64,000 nucleotides of DNA from Metellina segmentata. Taxonomy: Eukaryota; Arthropoda; Arachnida; Araneae; Tetragnathidae. Positions 1 through 10,975 of the stretch are shown here, in pieces. Both the position numbers and the translations under genes were made by a program. The notes under the pieces are model-generated. The model did no database searches. It was not told where the DNA came from and saw nothing but the letters and a program-made list of their open reading frames with translations. The stretch is from positions 73,772,416 to 73,836,415 of the forward strand of contig OX375878.1 in assembly GCA_947359465.1 (NCBI GenBank), given 5' to 3'. Positions within the stretch are counted from its first letter, which is position 1, and every line of letters begins with the position of its first letter.

Positions 1-388
1 TAAGTTTAATATTAAAAATGAAATAACTATGAACAGAATGCATGTTATTTTATCCAAATGAGAGTTAAGAGGCTTTGCTTGTAACATCATCCTCTCTTTG
101 AAAACACTAAACAGTATATGTTGATTGGAATCATAATTACCAGACCAGTATATATTCCCTTGTGGGTCATTGACCAACAGATGTCACTCAGATGTCTGTT
201 AATTTTGTTTTAAACATTTCATGTGACTTTTAATCCCTTATGGCCAATTTTGAACTAACCATTCCCATGTGATGAAGATGCTTGAAATATATTCACTAAA
301 ATTCTTAAAGTTATTGTAACTTGTATAATGTTATTTATTTGTTAATTAATGTTATTTATTTTTATTTATACTTAATATAATTTAAACT

Positions 389-1101
389 AGAGGTGCACAA
401 CCTGCGGCCCACATGCGGCCCGCGAATCGTCAATTTGCGGCCCACAAACTAATTTTGACTATAAACTTCCAAGAGGATTTAAGTTAAAAAGCAAATTGAC
501 TGACAAACATTTAGAATCAGTCTTAAGAGTTTCTACTAGCAGTATTGAACCTAACATACCTAAAATTAGTTAGTAAAACTCAATATCAGCCATCCCATTA
601 GCAAGCTGTAACATAATTATTGTTTATGCTTTAGAAATTTTAATATTAAATATATTTGATGCTGTAATTTTTTTTCTTTCTAATTTTACTGATATCATTA
701 AAATTTCTGATACTCATCTTAATATGCTCATTATACTGTTACTGTTATTAAATTTATAACCTAAAATAATTTGCTGAAGTACATATGACATTCTTGAGAC
801 ACATTCTTAAAAGTAATTCTAAATTATTGATGCAAATGTTTGTAACTTCTTTTTTTAAACTATTCACACTATCATTCATTTAGCTTTATAACAAGCTCCT
901 CGATTTTTTGAGAAAACATTTGTAAGTTTAATCTTAAAAAAATTAAGTGATTATTTTTTACTATACATATAAAGTGTAATAACAGCTGTACATAATTGGG
1001 TTGTAGCATTTTCATTGTGTCTGTGCTGCAACTTCATTTGTGGCCCCCATGTCTCAATCAACGGTGCGAGTGGCCCTTCTCCCAAAAAGGTTGTGCATCC
1101 C
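389..1101. mobile_element. Non-autonomous hAT-type DNA transposon (713 bp)
   Basis: Ends are imperfect inverted repeats: left AGAGGTGCACAACC, right (reverse complement) AGGGATGCACAACC. These are hAT-like termini, with a GCGGCCCAC motif just inside the left end. The 11-bp direct repeat TAATTTAAACT flanks it at 378-388 and 1102-1112, consistent with an hAT-size target duplication plus terminal overlap. No transposase frame inside. It lies 3' of the third nicalin exon, probably in the next intron. Confidence 0.75.
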
Positions 1102-1112
1102 TAATTTAAACT

Positions 1113-1786
1113 ATTTAGAAACTACATTGTGATTTACATGTATCATGTCTAACAAATTTAATATTATAGGGCAACGAATTTTTGATTAAAAAATAAAAAT
1201 ATTATTTAAATTAAATAAATCTGGGGGGGGGTGATTTTTATTACTCTGCATTGAATTATTTTTAACAATTTTGTAGAAAAAACAACTGTACAACTATAAA
1301 ATACTTTACTTAAAACAGTAAGTTAACACCATCTGAAATAAAAATCAGTGTTACAATACAACTTCCATAAAATTTATTAGTTATGTATTCAATAACTGAT
1401 TTCATTCAGTAGTTTTCATTCAAGAGGGTTGGACAAAAAACTTTTGGAACCACCGATTTAAAATATTTGATAAGTTAAAATGTATCACAAAGTTTAAGTT
1501 CATACAGATTAAAATAAGGTTGGTTGATATTTTATGGTGCAAGGGATACATATGGACATAACACATATACATAATACATATGGTCAATAAAAATTAAAAT
1601 CAGGGCAGATAAAAGTAAAAAACATTAAGATTAGGTATCTGTGTAATCTTCTGTAAAATTTTACATAAACTTAAAATACAAGCCACTGAATTCAATATTC
1701 TAAAATAATAGTCAATAATACTAATATATTTCAATATTCCAAAATAAGTTTTTATAACACAAGAAGCCAAACCAAATCCTCATTAC
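1113..1786. other. AT-rich intron sequence of nicalin
   Basis: No exon seen. 1515-1600 shares TTTTATGGTGCAAGGG with the module at 40640. Confidence 0.5.
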
Positions 1787-1934
1787 CTTCAGCTGCTGAT
1801 CTAGTTTTCTGCTGAAGAGGAGAAGTTTGCTCCATACTAAAGTACATATCTAAAATTTCATCAGTTTCATAAGCAAAGTAAACAGGTATTGTCACATCTT
1901 CTTCCAACATGTGCTTCTCCAACTGCATTATCAC
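1787..1934 (-). CDS. NCLN: Nicalin coding exon 3
   Basis: The acceptor CACTTTAG and donor GAAG|GTAATG bound 148 nt that start in phase 0 and end in phase 1. The exon encodes QLEKHMLEEDVTIPVYFAYE and ends SAAE, as expected before the AAEVLLRTA-type continuation of the family. Confidence 0.83.
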
Positions 1935-4900
1935 CTAAAGTGAGACATTTCTAATATATAATAACTAACTTTCACCCATAAATTTTCTTTCAAATCTAGA
2001 CCTTTTCTGTTGAAATAGCAAAAACGTAGTTAAAGAATTAAAGGGAAATTATTTTTTGCATGGGAAAATAATTTTGTTATAAAATAAGGCACATAACTGT
2101 TACTTAAAGTAGCAAACCACTTCAACTTAAATGCACCAAGTTATTATTGACATAAACTTGAAAGAAAAGAATGTATGCAGTGAAACTCAACATCTTAAAC
2201 CCCTGAGCATCGCAGGATTTCCGAGTAGTGTTATATTGATTTAACCATACACCACATTTGATGACTAATTAACCACATCTATTTGTTGAAGGAAAGAATT
2301 TTCTCGACTATGAAAACATTATATTGGTTAAGAAAGTCAAAACTCGTTTCACAGAACAGATGTGTGAGAATGCTTCTCAGAGTGAATCCTAGACTCCAAT
2401 CAAGTGAACACTTGCTATACCTGTTCTGCAGTTACATGACATTAATGTGTTCCAAGGAATTTTTAAGGCTTTGCAGTAAATGAAGTCCTACTGTTAAGTA
2501 AAAGCAGTGATTCAATCCATCAATGTAAATATCGTATTTAACAGAGAATCAACCATTACTAATAGAAAATGTTGCTTCTTACAGTTGAGTTTTTTAACAG
2601 GGAGTAAAAACATTTATGTTTTTTTTTTAAATCAAGTAATATTCAGTTTTTTTTTAAATTAAAATCAGATTTTTTATTTAAATTTCTGTTGGCCCTAAAC
2701 ACTGTTTTTATAATATTTATATATAAATTTGTTAAATAGAAAATTGAGTTTATGACATGACATGTAAACCAATATTTAATTTAAGTAAACAATCAGAATT
2801 TGTGACATGGGAAATTAATATTTAGTTTACTAAAAATCATAGTTTGTTACATGGTAATACATTTAAAAAGTGAATTTTCAAAATAAAAGCAAAGGTAAAA
2901 CATTTGTTTAACTTTAAAACACAAGTTGACATCCTACATAGTTTTTCTTGAGTAAATTAATATCACCATGTTAACAAATTTATTAGTAAGTGACAGACCT
3001 AAATTATAGTATGATTAGATAAATATTTGTTGTGGGGCACTACTCTTAAAGTGACAGGTGATTGTTTCAGGGACCTACTGCATCATACACAGAGAAGCAC
3101 TTGGCATCGAAATGGTCGAATCATCCATTGAATCACATCCTAGAATGTGTAATAAGGATGGTAAAAACTAGGCCACTTATAGTCAGACTTTTCAAAAAAC
3201 TATGCAAGGATTTGTAGGCCACGCACACATCTCTTATATACTTCTGCAGTTCGTGTTGATTCTTACGTCGCAATGTACTATCTCGTATGTTTGAACTTTA
3301 AGCAGAAATGTACAATTTTCTGAAAGAAAAGGACCATGAGAACGCTAACAATTTCGCGGATCCAGACTTTCATCATCTGAAACTGGCACTCGTGCAATAT
3401 ATTTGAAAAACTAAATGCATTGAATGTTTATCTGATGGGTTGCAACATACACATATTGAAGCTTGCAGAGATGATTTCAGCATTCAGAAAAAAACTAGAT
3501 TTGGAAAAGAAAAGTGAGTGATACTGGAGGCAAAGATAGCTTTCCTCTATTGCAGCGGTACATAGTCCGTAGTGGAGATAACTGACTGGTTCGCAAAGCT
3601 CTTCACAAAACCAAACCGAGAAGTTAGCATGGATCCAAAATCCATTCCATTCTAAAGCTCCACAAGAAGAAAATTGAATTGTGCTATTGAGCAACAACAG
3701 CCGGAAAACAAAATTTGCTTGTTCGAATTTGACGAAGTTTTGGATATCTAAAAAATGAGTATCCCAGTCTAAGTGCAAAAGCTATATGGGTAATAATTCC
3801 CTTTGCAACTTCATATAGGTGTGAAGCTGGTTTTCAGCAGTTGCTGTTATAAAGAGCAAATATAGTTAAAAAATTAATTCATACAATTACAATTAAAAGT
3901 ACTTATATTATCATACAATTAAAGTAATTGTGTGTACCTGTTTTTCAGATTCTGGTAAAAAGCTAATATTTTTAGGAATTAATATCAGTAAACCACCAGC
4001 ATTCTGTTGAATAAGATCCTGGTAGTGCGAAAAGGTTAGTTCCGATATCCTTGCAACAACACAGCGACGTGTGTATGGGGTGGTATACAGGGTCCTTGCT
4101 TCCATATTTAAAACAGAATTTCGGCACCCTATTAAACAAATAAAAATCATAACAATAAATGTAAGTATTATAACAATCCAATGGAATTTAGAAAACAAAC
4201 ATTCAAGCAGTCCATAAAATTAGTTAACAAACACTACTTTAAGAGCCAGTATAATTTCCAGTTTCTCCTCAATAACAGAAGGTAAAGCCAAATAAAAGGT
4301 TTCCTGTAACATGAGCAAAAATATTAAGGTTGGTAGGTAGGAAATTTTTTTTTATACGCAAAAGGAAATATGTCTTATCTGAATGTTAATGTTAGATTTA
4401 AAATTGATCAGAGGTGCGATCAATGATGTAAATACTGGGGTATATTTATTTTTCGTGTCAATATCACGTTGGATAATATAATAATCGACTACAATCGCTG
4501 TGACATCATAAATAAATTAATCATTTTAATGAACTTTTTTTTAAGGCTAAACAAAACTTTAGGGTTGGAATTTTTGTATTGTAATTTTAGGGTCTGTCAG
4601 GTTACAAGAAACAAACTATATTTTTTTTTGGCCTAGGACAAAATAATACATCTATTCAAGCATAATGGAGCTAAATTACTTTTTACCACTATCATTAAAC
4701 AAATCCTAGTTACACACACGTTTGGTTTATATTACATAAAAGCATGTATAAACCAAATATTGCCTGAATTACATTTGTATATTACCCTGTAAAACATTGC
4801 TTTAACATAAAGGATAGCTGCTTTTCCATATAGCTATTAGAATAATCTTACATTCAGAAATTTACCGAGTATTATTATCATTATCTTTAAATTTCTACAC

Positions 4901-6307
4901 CACAGCAACGTGAGGACATTTGAGGCAGCAGTAGATTTAGCAAAAGCTCCGTATACAAGGTGGTTTTTAGCTGGACTGAGTTTCGAACTCGCAACCCTCT
5001 GGTCACTTTTCCGTTACACTTCCGTCTGGGCTATTGCAGACCAGCTATGATTAGAATCTTTTTACATTGCTAGTCTACATCCCTCTTTCCATTTGTTTTA
5101 TACCTTGTAGAAGAAATTTACTAAACATTGTAATCATTAGAAGCAAATGTTAATTGTAATCGCATGTAACAAAAGTGTAAATAAATTATTTATTTTAGAC
5201 TTGCATTTGTTAGAGTTCAGGCAAATAATATAAATACTAAAATAAACACTGAAAATCAGTTTCAGCTTTTGTAAAACATCTCTCAGTAAAAAATATATAA
5301 TAACACCACTTTGGTTGTCTGCTTTACTTTTATGCAACTGCCAGGACGAATTATTTAGTTATATTCAGCAGATTGATTTGATTTGAAGCTTTTACTGCAA
5401 TGATTGGTTAAACCACAAGTTACATTGGTGAGTGACCATACTCCCATTTGTGCAAGAGGTTGGTCTTACCAAATATCACTACGAAGCAGATTTTTTTTAT
5501 AACCCAGGCCACAAGTGACCTGGCTTACAGATGTTGGATAGCCTTGTCTATCATTGAATGTGTTCTCACAAATTACCAGTTCATTTTCAATTTTTTTTCT
5601 TTTTTCAAAATGTAAGTTAGCAGTTATTATTTTACATATGTGCAAGCTAAATAGAATTAAGTTTCTGCTTGAAAGAAAAGCATGTTTGGTTTCTGCAACA
5701 CTTTATGAATGTAGGATGATAAAATGGAGTAGTGTAATTTAAGGTGACTATATGAATGGAACAGTGTGAAACAAGGTACATTATGTGAACTTAAATTATA
5801 CTTTTGACTGCATCTTTCTCACAAATAAATATAAAGTGCACTCCTAAGAAAAAATCAGTTTAAATCTTTCTTAGCTCCCAAAAAGTCATTCATTACATGC
5901 TCTCTGAGAACCAAGACAGCGCATATTTCTGATAACTGCGCTGGCTTAAACAGTTATTGCAAAATGAAACTTAATCGTACATTTGATAAACTAGCTTAGG
6001 TCGCCTCGATTTTGTAACCGAACTATAAGCAATTCTAACATTTCAGCTAAATTTTAACAGCAGAAATAGGAGCTACAGATAAGCTTATTTTAAAAAAAAC
6101 AAAAGAGTAAGATGAGAAATGTTCAAATCTACCATGAGGGGTCCCATGTAGGTCAAAATGCTGCATTCTGTAAACTGTAAATTCCTGAGCTGCGAAAACT
6201 GGTGTTTTTGGAGATATGGCAATCAATAGTGGAACGACAATGATAGAATAAATGAAACAGTTTCCTCGAAGAAACTCGAGGAAACTTTCAGCCCATTCAA
6301 AACACAT
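1787..6307 (-). CDS. NCLN: Nicalin (5' three coding exons; gene continues off the low-coordinate edge)
   Basis: Nicalin is an ER membrane glycoprotein of the M28-peptidase/nicastrin-like fold. It partners with NOMO and TMEM147 in a complex associated with translocon and multipass-protein biogenesis. Coding exons in transcript order are 6133-6307, 3938-4128 and 1787-1934, with phases 1, 0 and 1 and GT/AG borders throughout. The first exon has an N-terminal hydrophobic segment ending in PVFAA and then QEFTVYRMQHFDLHG, close to the vertebrate HEFTVYRMQQYDLQG block. The second has RNSVLNMEART and RRCVVARISELTF, and the third has IPVYFAYE and ends SAAE, where vertebrate nicalin continues into its peptidase-like domain. 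About 171 codons are present, against roughly 560 in the vertebrate protein. The start ATG at 6307 precedes the hydrophobic segment. An acceptor-like site about 20 nt upstream suggests a 5' UTR intron. No later exon was found in 1-1786. Confidence 0.88.
3060..3870 (+). pseudogene. Decayed hAT transposase (ZBED5-like) in a nicalin intron
   Basis: Translating the plus strand across frames gives family blocks in order: TYCIIHREALG, then TRPLIVRLFKKLCKDL-like codons near 3160-3215. At the 3' end comes EYPSLSAKAIWVIIPFATSY, then RCEAGFQQLL and IKSKYS-like codons, the C-terminal hAT dimerisation region. Frames shift and stops interrupt it, so it is a fossil. Opposite-strand ORFs here are shadows. 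Confidence 0.72.
3938..4128 (-). CDS. NCLN: Nicalin coding exon 2
   Basis: The acceptor TTTAATAG and donor CAG|GTACAC bound 191 nt. Two nt complete the split Gly codon and 63 codons follow. RNSVLNMEART and the NAGGLLILIPKN strand match the family. Confidence 0.87.
4893..5046 (-). repeat. Diverged tRNA-derived SINE fragment
   Basis: Read on the minus strand it has a box-B-like GCGAGTTCGAAACTC and the middle module containing AATGTCCTCACGTTGCTGTGG, related to the 6.9-9.4 kb SINEs. Heavily diverged, no tail. Confidence 0.5.
6133..6307 (-). CDS. NCLN: Nicalin coding exon 1 (signal/anchor and EFTVYRM block)
   Basis: Encodes MCFEWAESF, a hydrophobic stretch (GNCFIYSIIVVPLLIAI) and QEFTVYRMQHFDLHGTPHG. 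The donor reads G|GTAGAT after CATG, leaving phase 1. The ATG at 6307 is the first in-frame Met before the hydrophobic segment. Confidence 0.85.
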
Positions 6308-6607
6308 GTCCACAAGTATTTTGATTCTAAAATAAACCCCTTTAAAATTTAATGGGATAAATATAAATCCCGCAACTGGAATGTTTTGAGAGTAGAGTTG
6401 TCTGCAAGTATTCAAGCAAAACAGGAACCGGAACCTCCTCTGTGCGAACCTCCATGGCTTGGTAAACAGACATCCTAATGAAATATAGTATAAAAATGAA
6501 TTGCTCTGTACAAGTTAAATTCCTACAAGATGTCCTGGAATAATTATCCGACTGTAAATAAACTAAAGATTTAAACAATTACCGAAAAGCAGCTTTGAAT
6601 TAAAATT

Positions 6608-6815
6608 CGGTAGGTAATTTAATTAACGTCCCAGTAGGAACAATACAACGGGCTATTGGTGACGGCCTAAGATCAAATCCGAAGGGAAAGATCCGAAAAC
6701 AACACCATCTAATTTTGAACCTGAGTAAGATGGCAAGGTCAATCGAGAGCTCGCGTCCCACTACCCAAACTTCCACGTCACGGCAACGTGAAGACATTTG
6801 CTGTCACAAAACATT
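6608..6815 (-). repeat. SINE fragment, 5' truncated
   Basis: In reverse orientation it carries the tail module seen downstream: GATCTTTCCCTTCGGATTTG, then CAATAGCCCGTTGTATTG and GACGTTAATTAAATTACC. The tRNA head is missing. It sits about 300 bp upstream of the nicalin start codon. Confidence 0.7.
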
Positions 6816-6933
6816 TAACTTAGGCAACCACAGATTTGCTAAACATAGCAAAAATAGTGATGTATCAAATTAATTCCTAACCAGATTATTTTCTCCATAT
6901 TCAAGTGGAAAGGGATCTTCCATAGCTCACTGG

Positions 6934-7264
6934 AGCCGACCAACCGGTATAGTGGTTAAGGTGTTAGCCTCTAGATCGGAAGGTTCCTGGTTCGAATCCG
7001 GGTTCGGGCATGGGTGTTTGCAAACGTATGGTGTAGAGGCGGCTGGTGCACCTTAAATCTGTCGTGGCCGAAAGTCCTCACGTTGGGTTGGCGTGGAAGT
7101 TTGGAGAGTGGGGTGCCAGCTCAGGTGTTGCTTCGTCATCTGACCGTGGTTCAAAATTACGAGGTGTTGTCCTCGGATCTTTCCCTTAAGGGACTGATCC
7201 CGGACCGTCGTCAATAGCCCGTTGTGTTGCTCTAGTACGACGTTAACTAAAAAATTACCAATTA
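6934..7264 (+). repeat. tRNA-derived SINE, complete copy with target-site duplication
   Basis: The head (to about 7010) has a box A (TATAGTGGTTAAGG) and a box B (GGTTCGAATCC). A non-tRNA body of about 250 bp follows and ends in an ATTACC-type tail. The 14-bp duplication CCATAGCTCACTGG flanks it at 6920-6933 and 7265-7278, proving retroposition. Confidence 0.92.
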
Positions 7265-7299
7265 CCATAGCTCACTGGTTTCACTCTAGCTGGGTTTGC

Positions 7300-8130
7300 T
7301 GACCAACCGGTATAGTGGTTAAGGTGTTAGCCTCTAGAACGGAAGGTTCCAGGTTCGGGTCCGGGCATGGATGTTTGTAAACGTGTGGTGTGGAGGCGGC
7401 TGGTGCACCTTAAATCTGTCGTGGCCGAAAGTTCTCACGTTGGGTTGGTGTGGAAGTTTGGAGAGTGGGGTGCCAGCTCAGGTCATCTGACCGTGGTACA
7501 AAATTACGAAGTGTTGTCCTCGGTAATTGGTAATTTTTTGTTAACGTAGTACTAAAGCAACACAACGGTCTTTTGACGACGGTCCGGGATCAGTCCCTTA
7601 AGGGAAAGATCCGAGGACAACACCAACCGGTATAGTGGTTAAGGTGTTAGCCTTTAGATCGGAAGGTTCCTGGTTCGAATCCGGGCCCGGGCATGGATGT
7701 TTGTAAACGTATGGTGTAGAGGCGGCTGGTGCACCTTAAATCTGTCGTGGCCGAAAGTCCTCACGTTGGGTTGGCGTGGAAGTTTGGAGAGTGGGGTGCC
7801 AGTTCAGGTGTTGCTTCGTCATCTGACCGTGGTTCAAAATTACGAGGTGTTGTCCTCGGATCTTTCCCTTATGGGACTGATCCCGGACCGTCGTCAATAG
7901 CCCGTTGTGTTGCTCTAGTACGACGTTAACTAAAAAATTACCAATTACCGAGGACAACACCTCGTAATTTTGAACCACGGTCAGATGACGAAGCAACATC
8001 TGAGCTGGCACCCCACTCTGTGTTGTCCTCGGATCTTTCCCTTAATGGATTGATCCCCGTCCGTCGTCAATAGCTCGTTGTGTTGCTCTAGTACGACGTT
8101 AACTAATAATTACCAAGTACCAATTACTAA
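7300..8130 (+). repeat. Chimeric, internally inverted double SINE in a single target-site duplication
   Basis: The order is SINE head and body (7300-7528), reverse-complemented tail (about 7525-7623), second head to tail lacking its first few bases (7624-7948), reverse-complemented middle (7949-8021) and forward tail (8022-8130). The 10-bp repeat CTGGGTTTGC flanks the whole block (7290-7299, 8131-8140). No duplication lies between the two units, so the block appears to have been inserted as one molecule. Confidence 0.85.
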
Positions 8131-8153
8131 CTGGGTTTGCCGTTTGCCCACTG

Positions 8154-8485
8154 CCGACCAACCGGTATAGTGGTTAAGGTGTTAGCCTCTAGATCGGAAG
8201 GTTCCAGGTTCGAATCCGGGTCCGGGCATGGATGTTTGTAAACGTATGGTGTAGAGGCGGCTGGTGCACCTTAAATCTGTCGTGGCCGAAAGTCCTCACG
8301 TTGGGTTGGCGTGGAAGTTTGGAGAGTGGGGTGCCAGCTCAGGTGTTGCTTCGTCATCTGACCGTGGTTCAAAATTACGAGGTGTTGTCCTCGAATCTTT
8401 CCCTTAAGGGACTGATTCCGGACCGTCGTCAATAGCCCGTTGTGTTGCTCTAGTACGACGTTAACTAAAATTACCATTACCATTA
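8154..8485 (+). repeat. tRNA-derived SINE, complete copy with target-site duplication
   Basis: Same head, body and ATTACC tail. The duplication CCGTTTGCCCACTG is at 8140-8153 and 8486-8499. Nearly identical to the 6934 copy, hence young. Confidence 0.92.
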
Positions 8486-8724
8486 CCGTTTGCCCACTGG
8501 TTTTCTCTTTGCCTCAGTGTTCTAACAAGTGTTATACTACTGTATTGCAAGTTAATTTCTGAAATGGTGGTTGCTTTTTATTTTCACCACAATAATCTTC
8601 TTAGATAATTTAGAATTCGATAAGTCTGATTGGACTAATTGACTGTCAATTGTGAGAGGTAGGTAGTTAAATGTTGAAATGTTGTACTAGAAAAAAACTA
8701 TGTGCTATTGACGCCGTATCTCAA

Positions 8725-8965
8725 CACCTCCATAAGGGTAATTTGGTAATTTTTAATAACGTCGTACTAGAGCAACAAAACGGGCTATTGACGACGATCC
8801 GGGATCAATCCCCTAAGGGAAAGATCTTAGGACAACACCAAGTAATTTTGAACCACGGTCAGATGACAAAAGGCAACACCTGGGATAGAATGAAAGACAA
8901 TCTAGTAATTATAAACTGCGGTCAGATAACAACACCCCGCCAACGTGTTAATATTTGAGACCGCC
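8725..8965 (-). repeat. Old inverted SINE fragment
   Basis: Reverse-orientation body and tail (GTCGTACTAGAGCAAC, then GGAAAGATCTTAGGACAACA and TTTTGAACCACGGTCAGATG). It is more diverged than its neighbours and lacks the tRNA head. Confidence 0.8.
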
Positions 8966-9059
8966 TATTTCACGTGCACCAGTCCTCTACCTGACCAGTT
9001 CTCTACTGACTGTTTTTAGGTTAGATCGAATTGTTAAGCAACTCGTTCAACTGGGTTAC

Positions 9060-9392
9060 GCCGACCAACCGGTATAGTGGTTTAGGTGTTAGCCTCTGGA
9101 ACGGAAGGTTCCTGGTTTGAATCCGGGTCCGGGCATAGATGTTTGTAAACGTATGGTGTACAGGCGGCAGGTGCACCTTAAATCTGTTGTGGCCGAAAGT
9201 CCTCACGTTGGGTTGGTGTGGAAGTTTGGAGAGTGGGGTGCCAGCTCAGGTTGTGCTTCGTCATCTGACCGTGGTTCAGAATTACGAGGTGTTGTCCTCG
9301 GATCTTTCCCTTGAGGGACTGATCCCGAACCGTGGCCAATAGCCGTTGTGTTGCTCTAGTACGACGTTAACTAAAATTACCATTACCATTAC
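9060..9392 (+). repeat. tRNA-derived SINE, complete copy with target-site duplication
   Basis: A 333-bp copy flanked by CAACTGGGTTAC (9048-9059 and 9393-9404). Several private substitutions (TTTAGG in box A, GTTTGAATCC in box B) make it older than the 8154 copy. Confidence 0.9.
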
Positions 9393-9404
9393 CAACTGGG
9401 TTAC

Positions 9405-10975
9405 AGAGGCCTGCCAATTGAGGAGATCGCCTGATCATGGCAACTGTATTAGGATTACGGGTGATCTTCCGAATCCAAGGTCTTGCAATGGATGAGTAGG
9501 ACGTTCCACTGTCTTTTGTTACCTATAACAACCGACTTAGTCTGCAATCACTCATTTGTTGAGGCAGCAAATAGTGAAGCAGCGATAGGAATGGAAGTTT
9601 CTGTTATCTCAGACCTCTAGGTCAGTCTCAAACGTGGCGAAACCGCTTTAGCCAGCAGGCTATCGGTTTGGATCGCAGGAACTGGTACAGGGCAATGCCG
9701 CCATTCCTGCGGTCAAGTAGTGACAGGAACCTCCTTAGGTGCCACACGGAGACTAGCAGTGTCGGGATCACTCCCCGGCTGCCCTAAGTTAATACCTGTA
9801 CGCTAACAAAAGAAGGCTACGCCTGCTGCTCCGCTGGGCTACTCAGGAATGTCGATAGGTTCCTAGGAGATGCTTGGGTGTGCGCCTCTGAACACCAGTC
9901 GACATGAATCTATAAAGAAACTTTTCCGGCTCAATTCGGACCTAAGGTTGCTGAAAACAATGAGCCGGACCACATTATCTTCAGCACACACACTCATGTG
10001 CGACCACGTCTACTCCCCGCCGCACCCATCCCGGGTAGACGAGGGCTTTCGAACGGCGCGTCACATGGCCTACTTCTAAAATTTCTCCTTAGAGGCTTTC
10101 CCTAGAGTGCCTATATAATAAGAGTGGCGACAAGGGACCAAATTTGGCCCTATGCGCATGCGCGGCAGCCATTTTTCTACCAGAATCGTCTCAAAGACGG
10201 TTTCTGGGCGAATTAATATATCATTTCAGGGAGAACAAAAAGCATACGATTGTTATAATATGGATACATTCTGTATAAATGAATCATATAAACGCTCAAT
10301 TACATGCGGAATCGATGAGATGGATTGCACAACGCGCTAACTTAGATTGCGGGAAACACCATGTTGTTCAAAAAAAGCTATTTACTTAAAAAGTCTTCAA
10401 ATTTATACTGACAAAACACTAAAATAATAATAAATAAACATTCTGGAACACGAAATGGAACATGAATAAGCTATATTTTCTTTTTAATTTAATGTACACA
10501 CGTTTTTCTAGAACACACAAAAAGTTCCCATGTTAAGCCTACGGGAGCTAGGAAAAGACCGCCTCGGGCGGTAGAAAAGCTCTCTAAGCCAATCAGAAAG
10601 TGTTTCCCGTATGTCGCCACTCTTATTATATAGGCACTCTAGCTTTCCCTAGCTCCAGCTAATCCGTTGTGGGTTTTGAATAACTAAGTACGGAGGGATC
10701 TGCTTCCATTCGAAGAAGATCTCCAGGAAGTTATTGCGAGTGATAGACATGGAATTGGCAATTCAACTACTCGTGTGGGCCGATTGGGGCGAGCGTTACC
10801 TGGAATTTGTCGGAAGCGTCATCTATCATACATTTGAAAGTGCGCGAGTACATATCCTCTACCAATCACACATTTAGTTAGACTTGTGAAAGTGCAACTG
10901 TGTACCAAACGGTACTTTTCTTGGACATGTTGTCCCCAATTGATGGTACACGGTTCTAATCGAGGAAAAACTATT
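9405..10975. other. GC-rich sequence of unknown nature, split by a MITE
   Basis: Markedly richer in G and C than its surroundings from 9405 to 10103, and again from 10642 to about 10975. No ORF over 70 codons has credible composition, and I match it to no rRNA domain. It may be an untranslated part of a retrotransposon or a non-coding repeat. The flanks join cleanly once the MITE and its duplicated bases are removed. Confidence 0.45.
10104..10640. mobile_element. MITE with 29-bp identical terminal inverted repeats
   Basis: The first 29 bases, starting AGAGTGCCTATATAATAAGA, recur exactly as the reverse complement of the last 29. The 9-bp repeat GCTTTCCCT is adjacent on both sides (10095-10103 and 10642-10650, one extra base on the right). 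Length 537 bp, no transposase frame. An 8-10 bp duplication allows P, hAT, Merlin or Mutator-like groups; I cannot choose. Confidence 0.85.

Noticed and set aside
3972..4181. Alternative frame over nicalin exon 2
   Set aside because: It breaks phase with exons 1 and 3 and lacks the VLNMEART block.
6342..6578. ORF just upstream of nicalin as an N-terminal extension
   Set aside because: Not in frame with the signal segment; an acceptor-like site before the ATG at 6307 points to a 5' UTR instead.
7014..9342. Small ORFs of 60-95 codons on both strands across the SINE cluster
   Set aside because: They recur only because the SINE recurs; composition and position give no sign of protein coding.
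6934..9392. tRNA genes at the repeated TATAGTGGTTAAGG / GGTTCGAATCC units
   Set aside because: The acceptor-stem ends do not pair well, each unit continues into the same non-tRNA body and tail, and target duplications flank the whole. These are SINE heads.
9405..10079. rRNA or structured RNA gene
   Set aside because: GC content suggested it, but no rRNA domain or fold could be matched by eye; kept only as an unknown.
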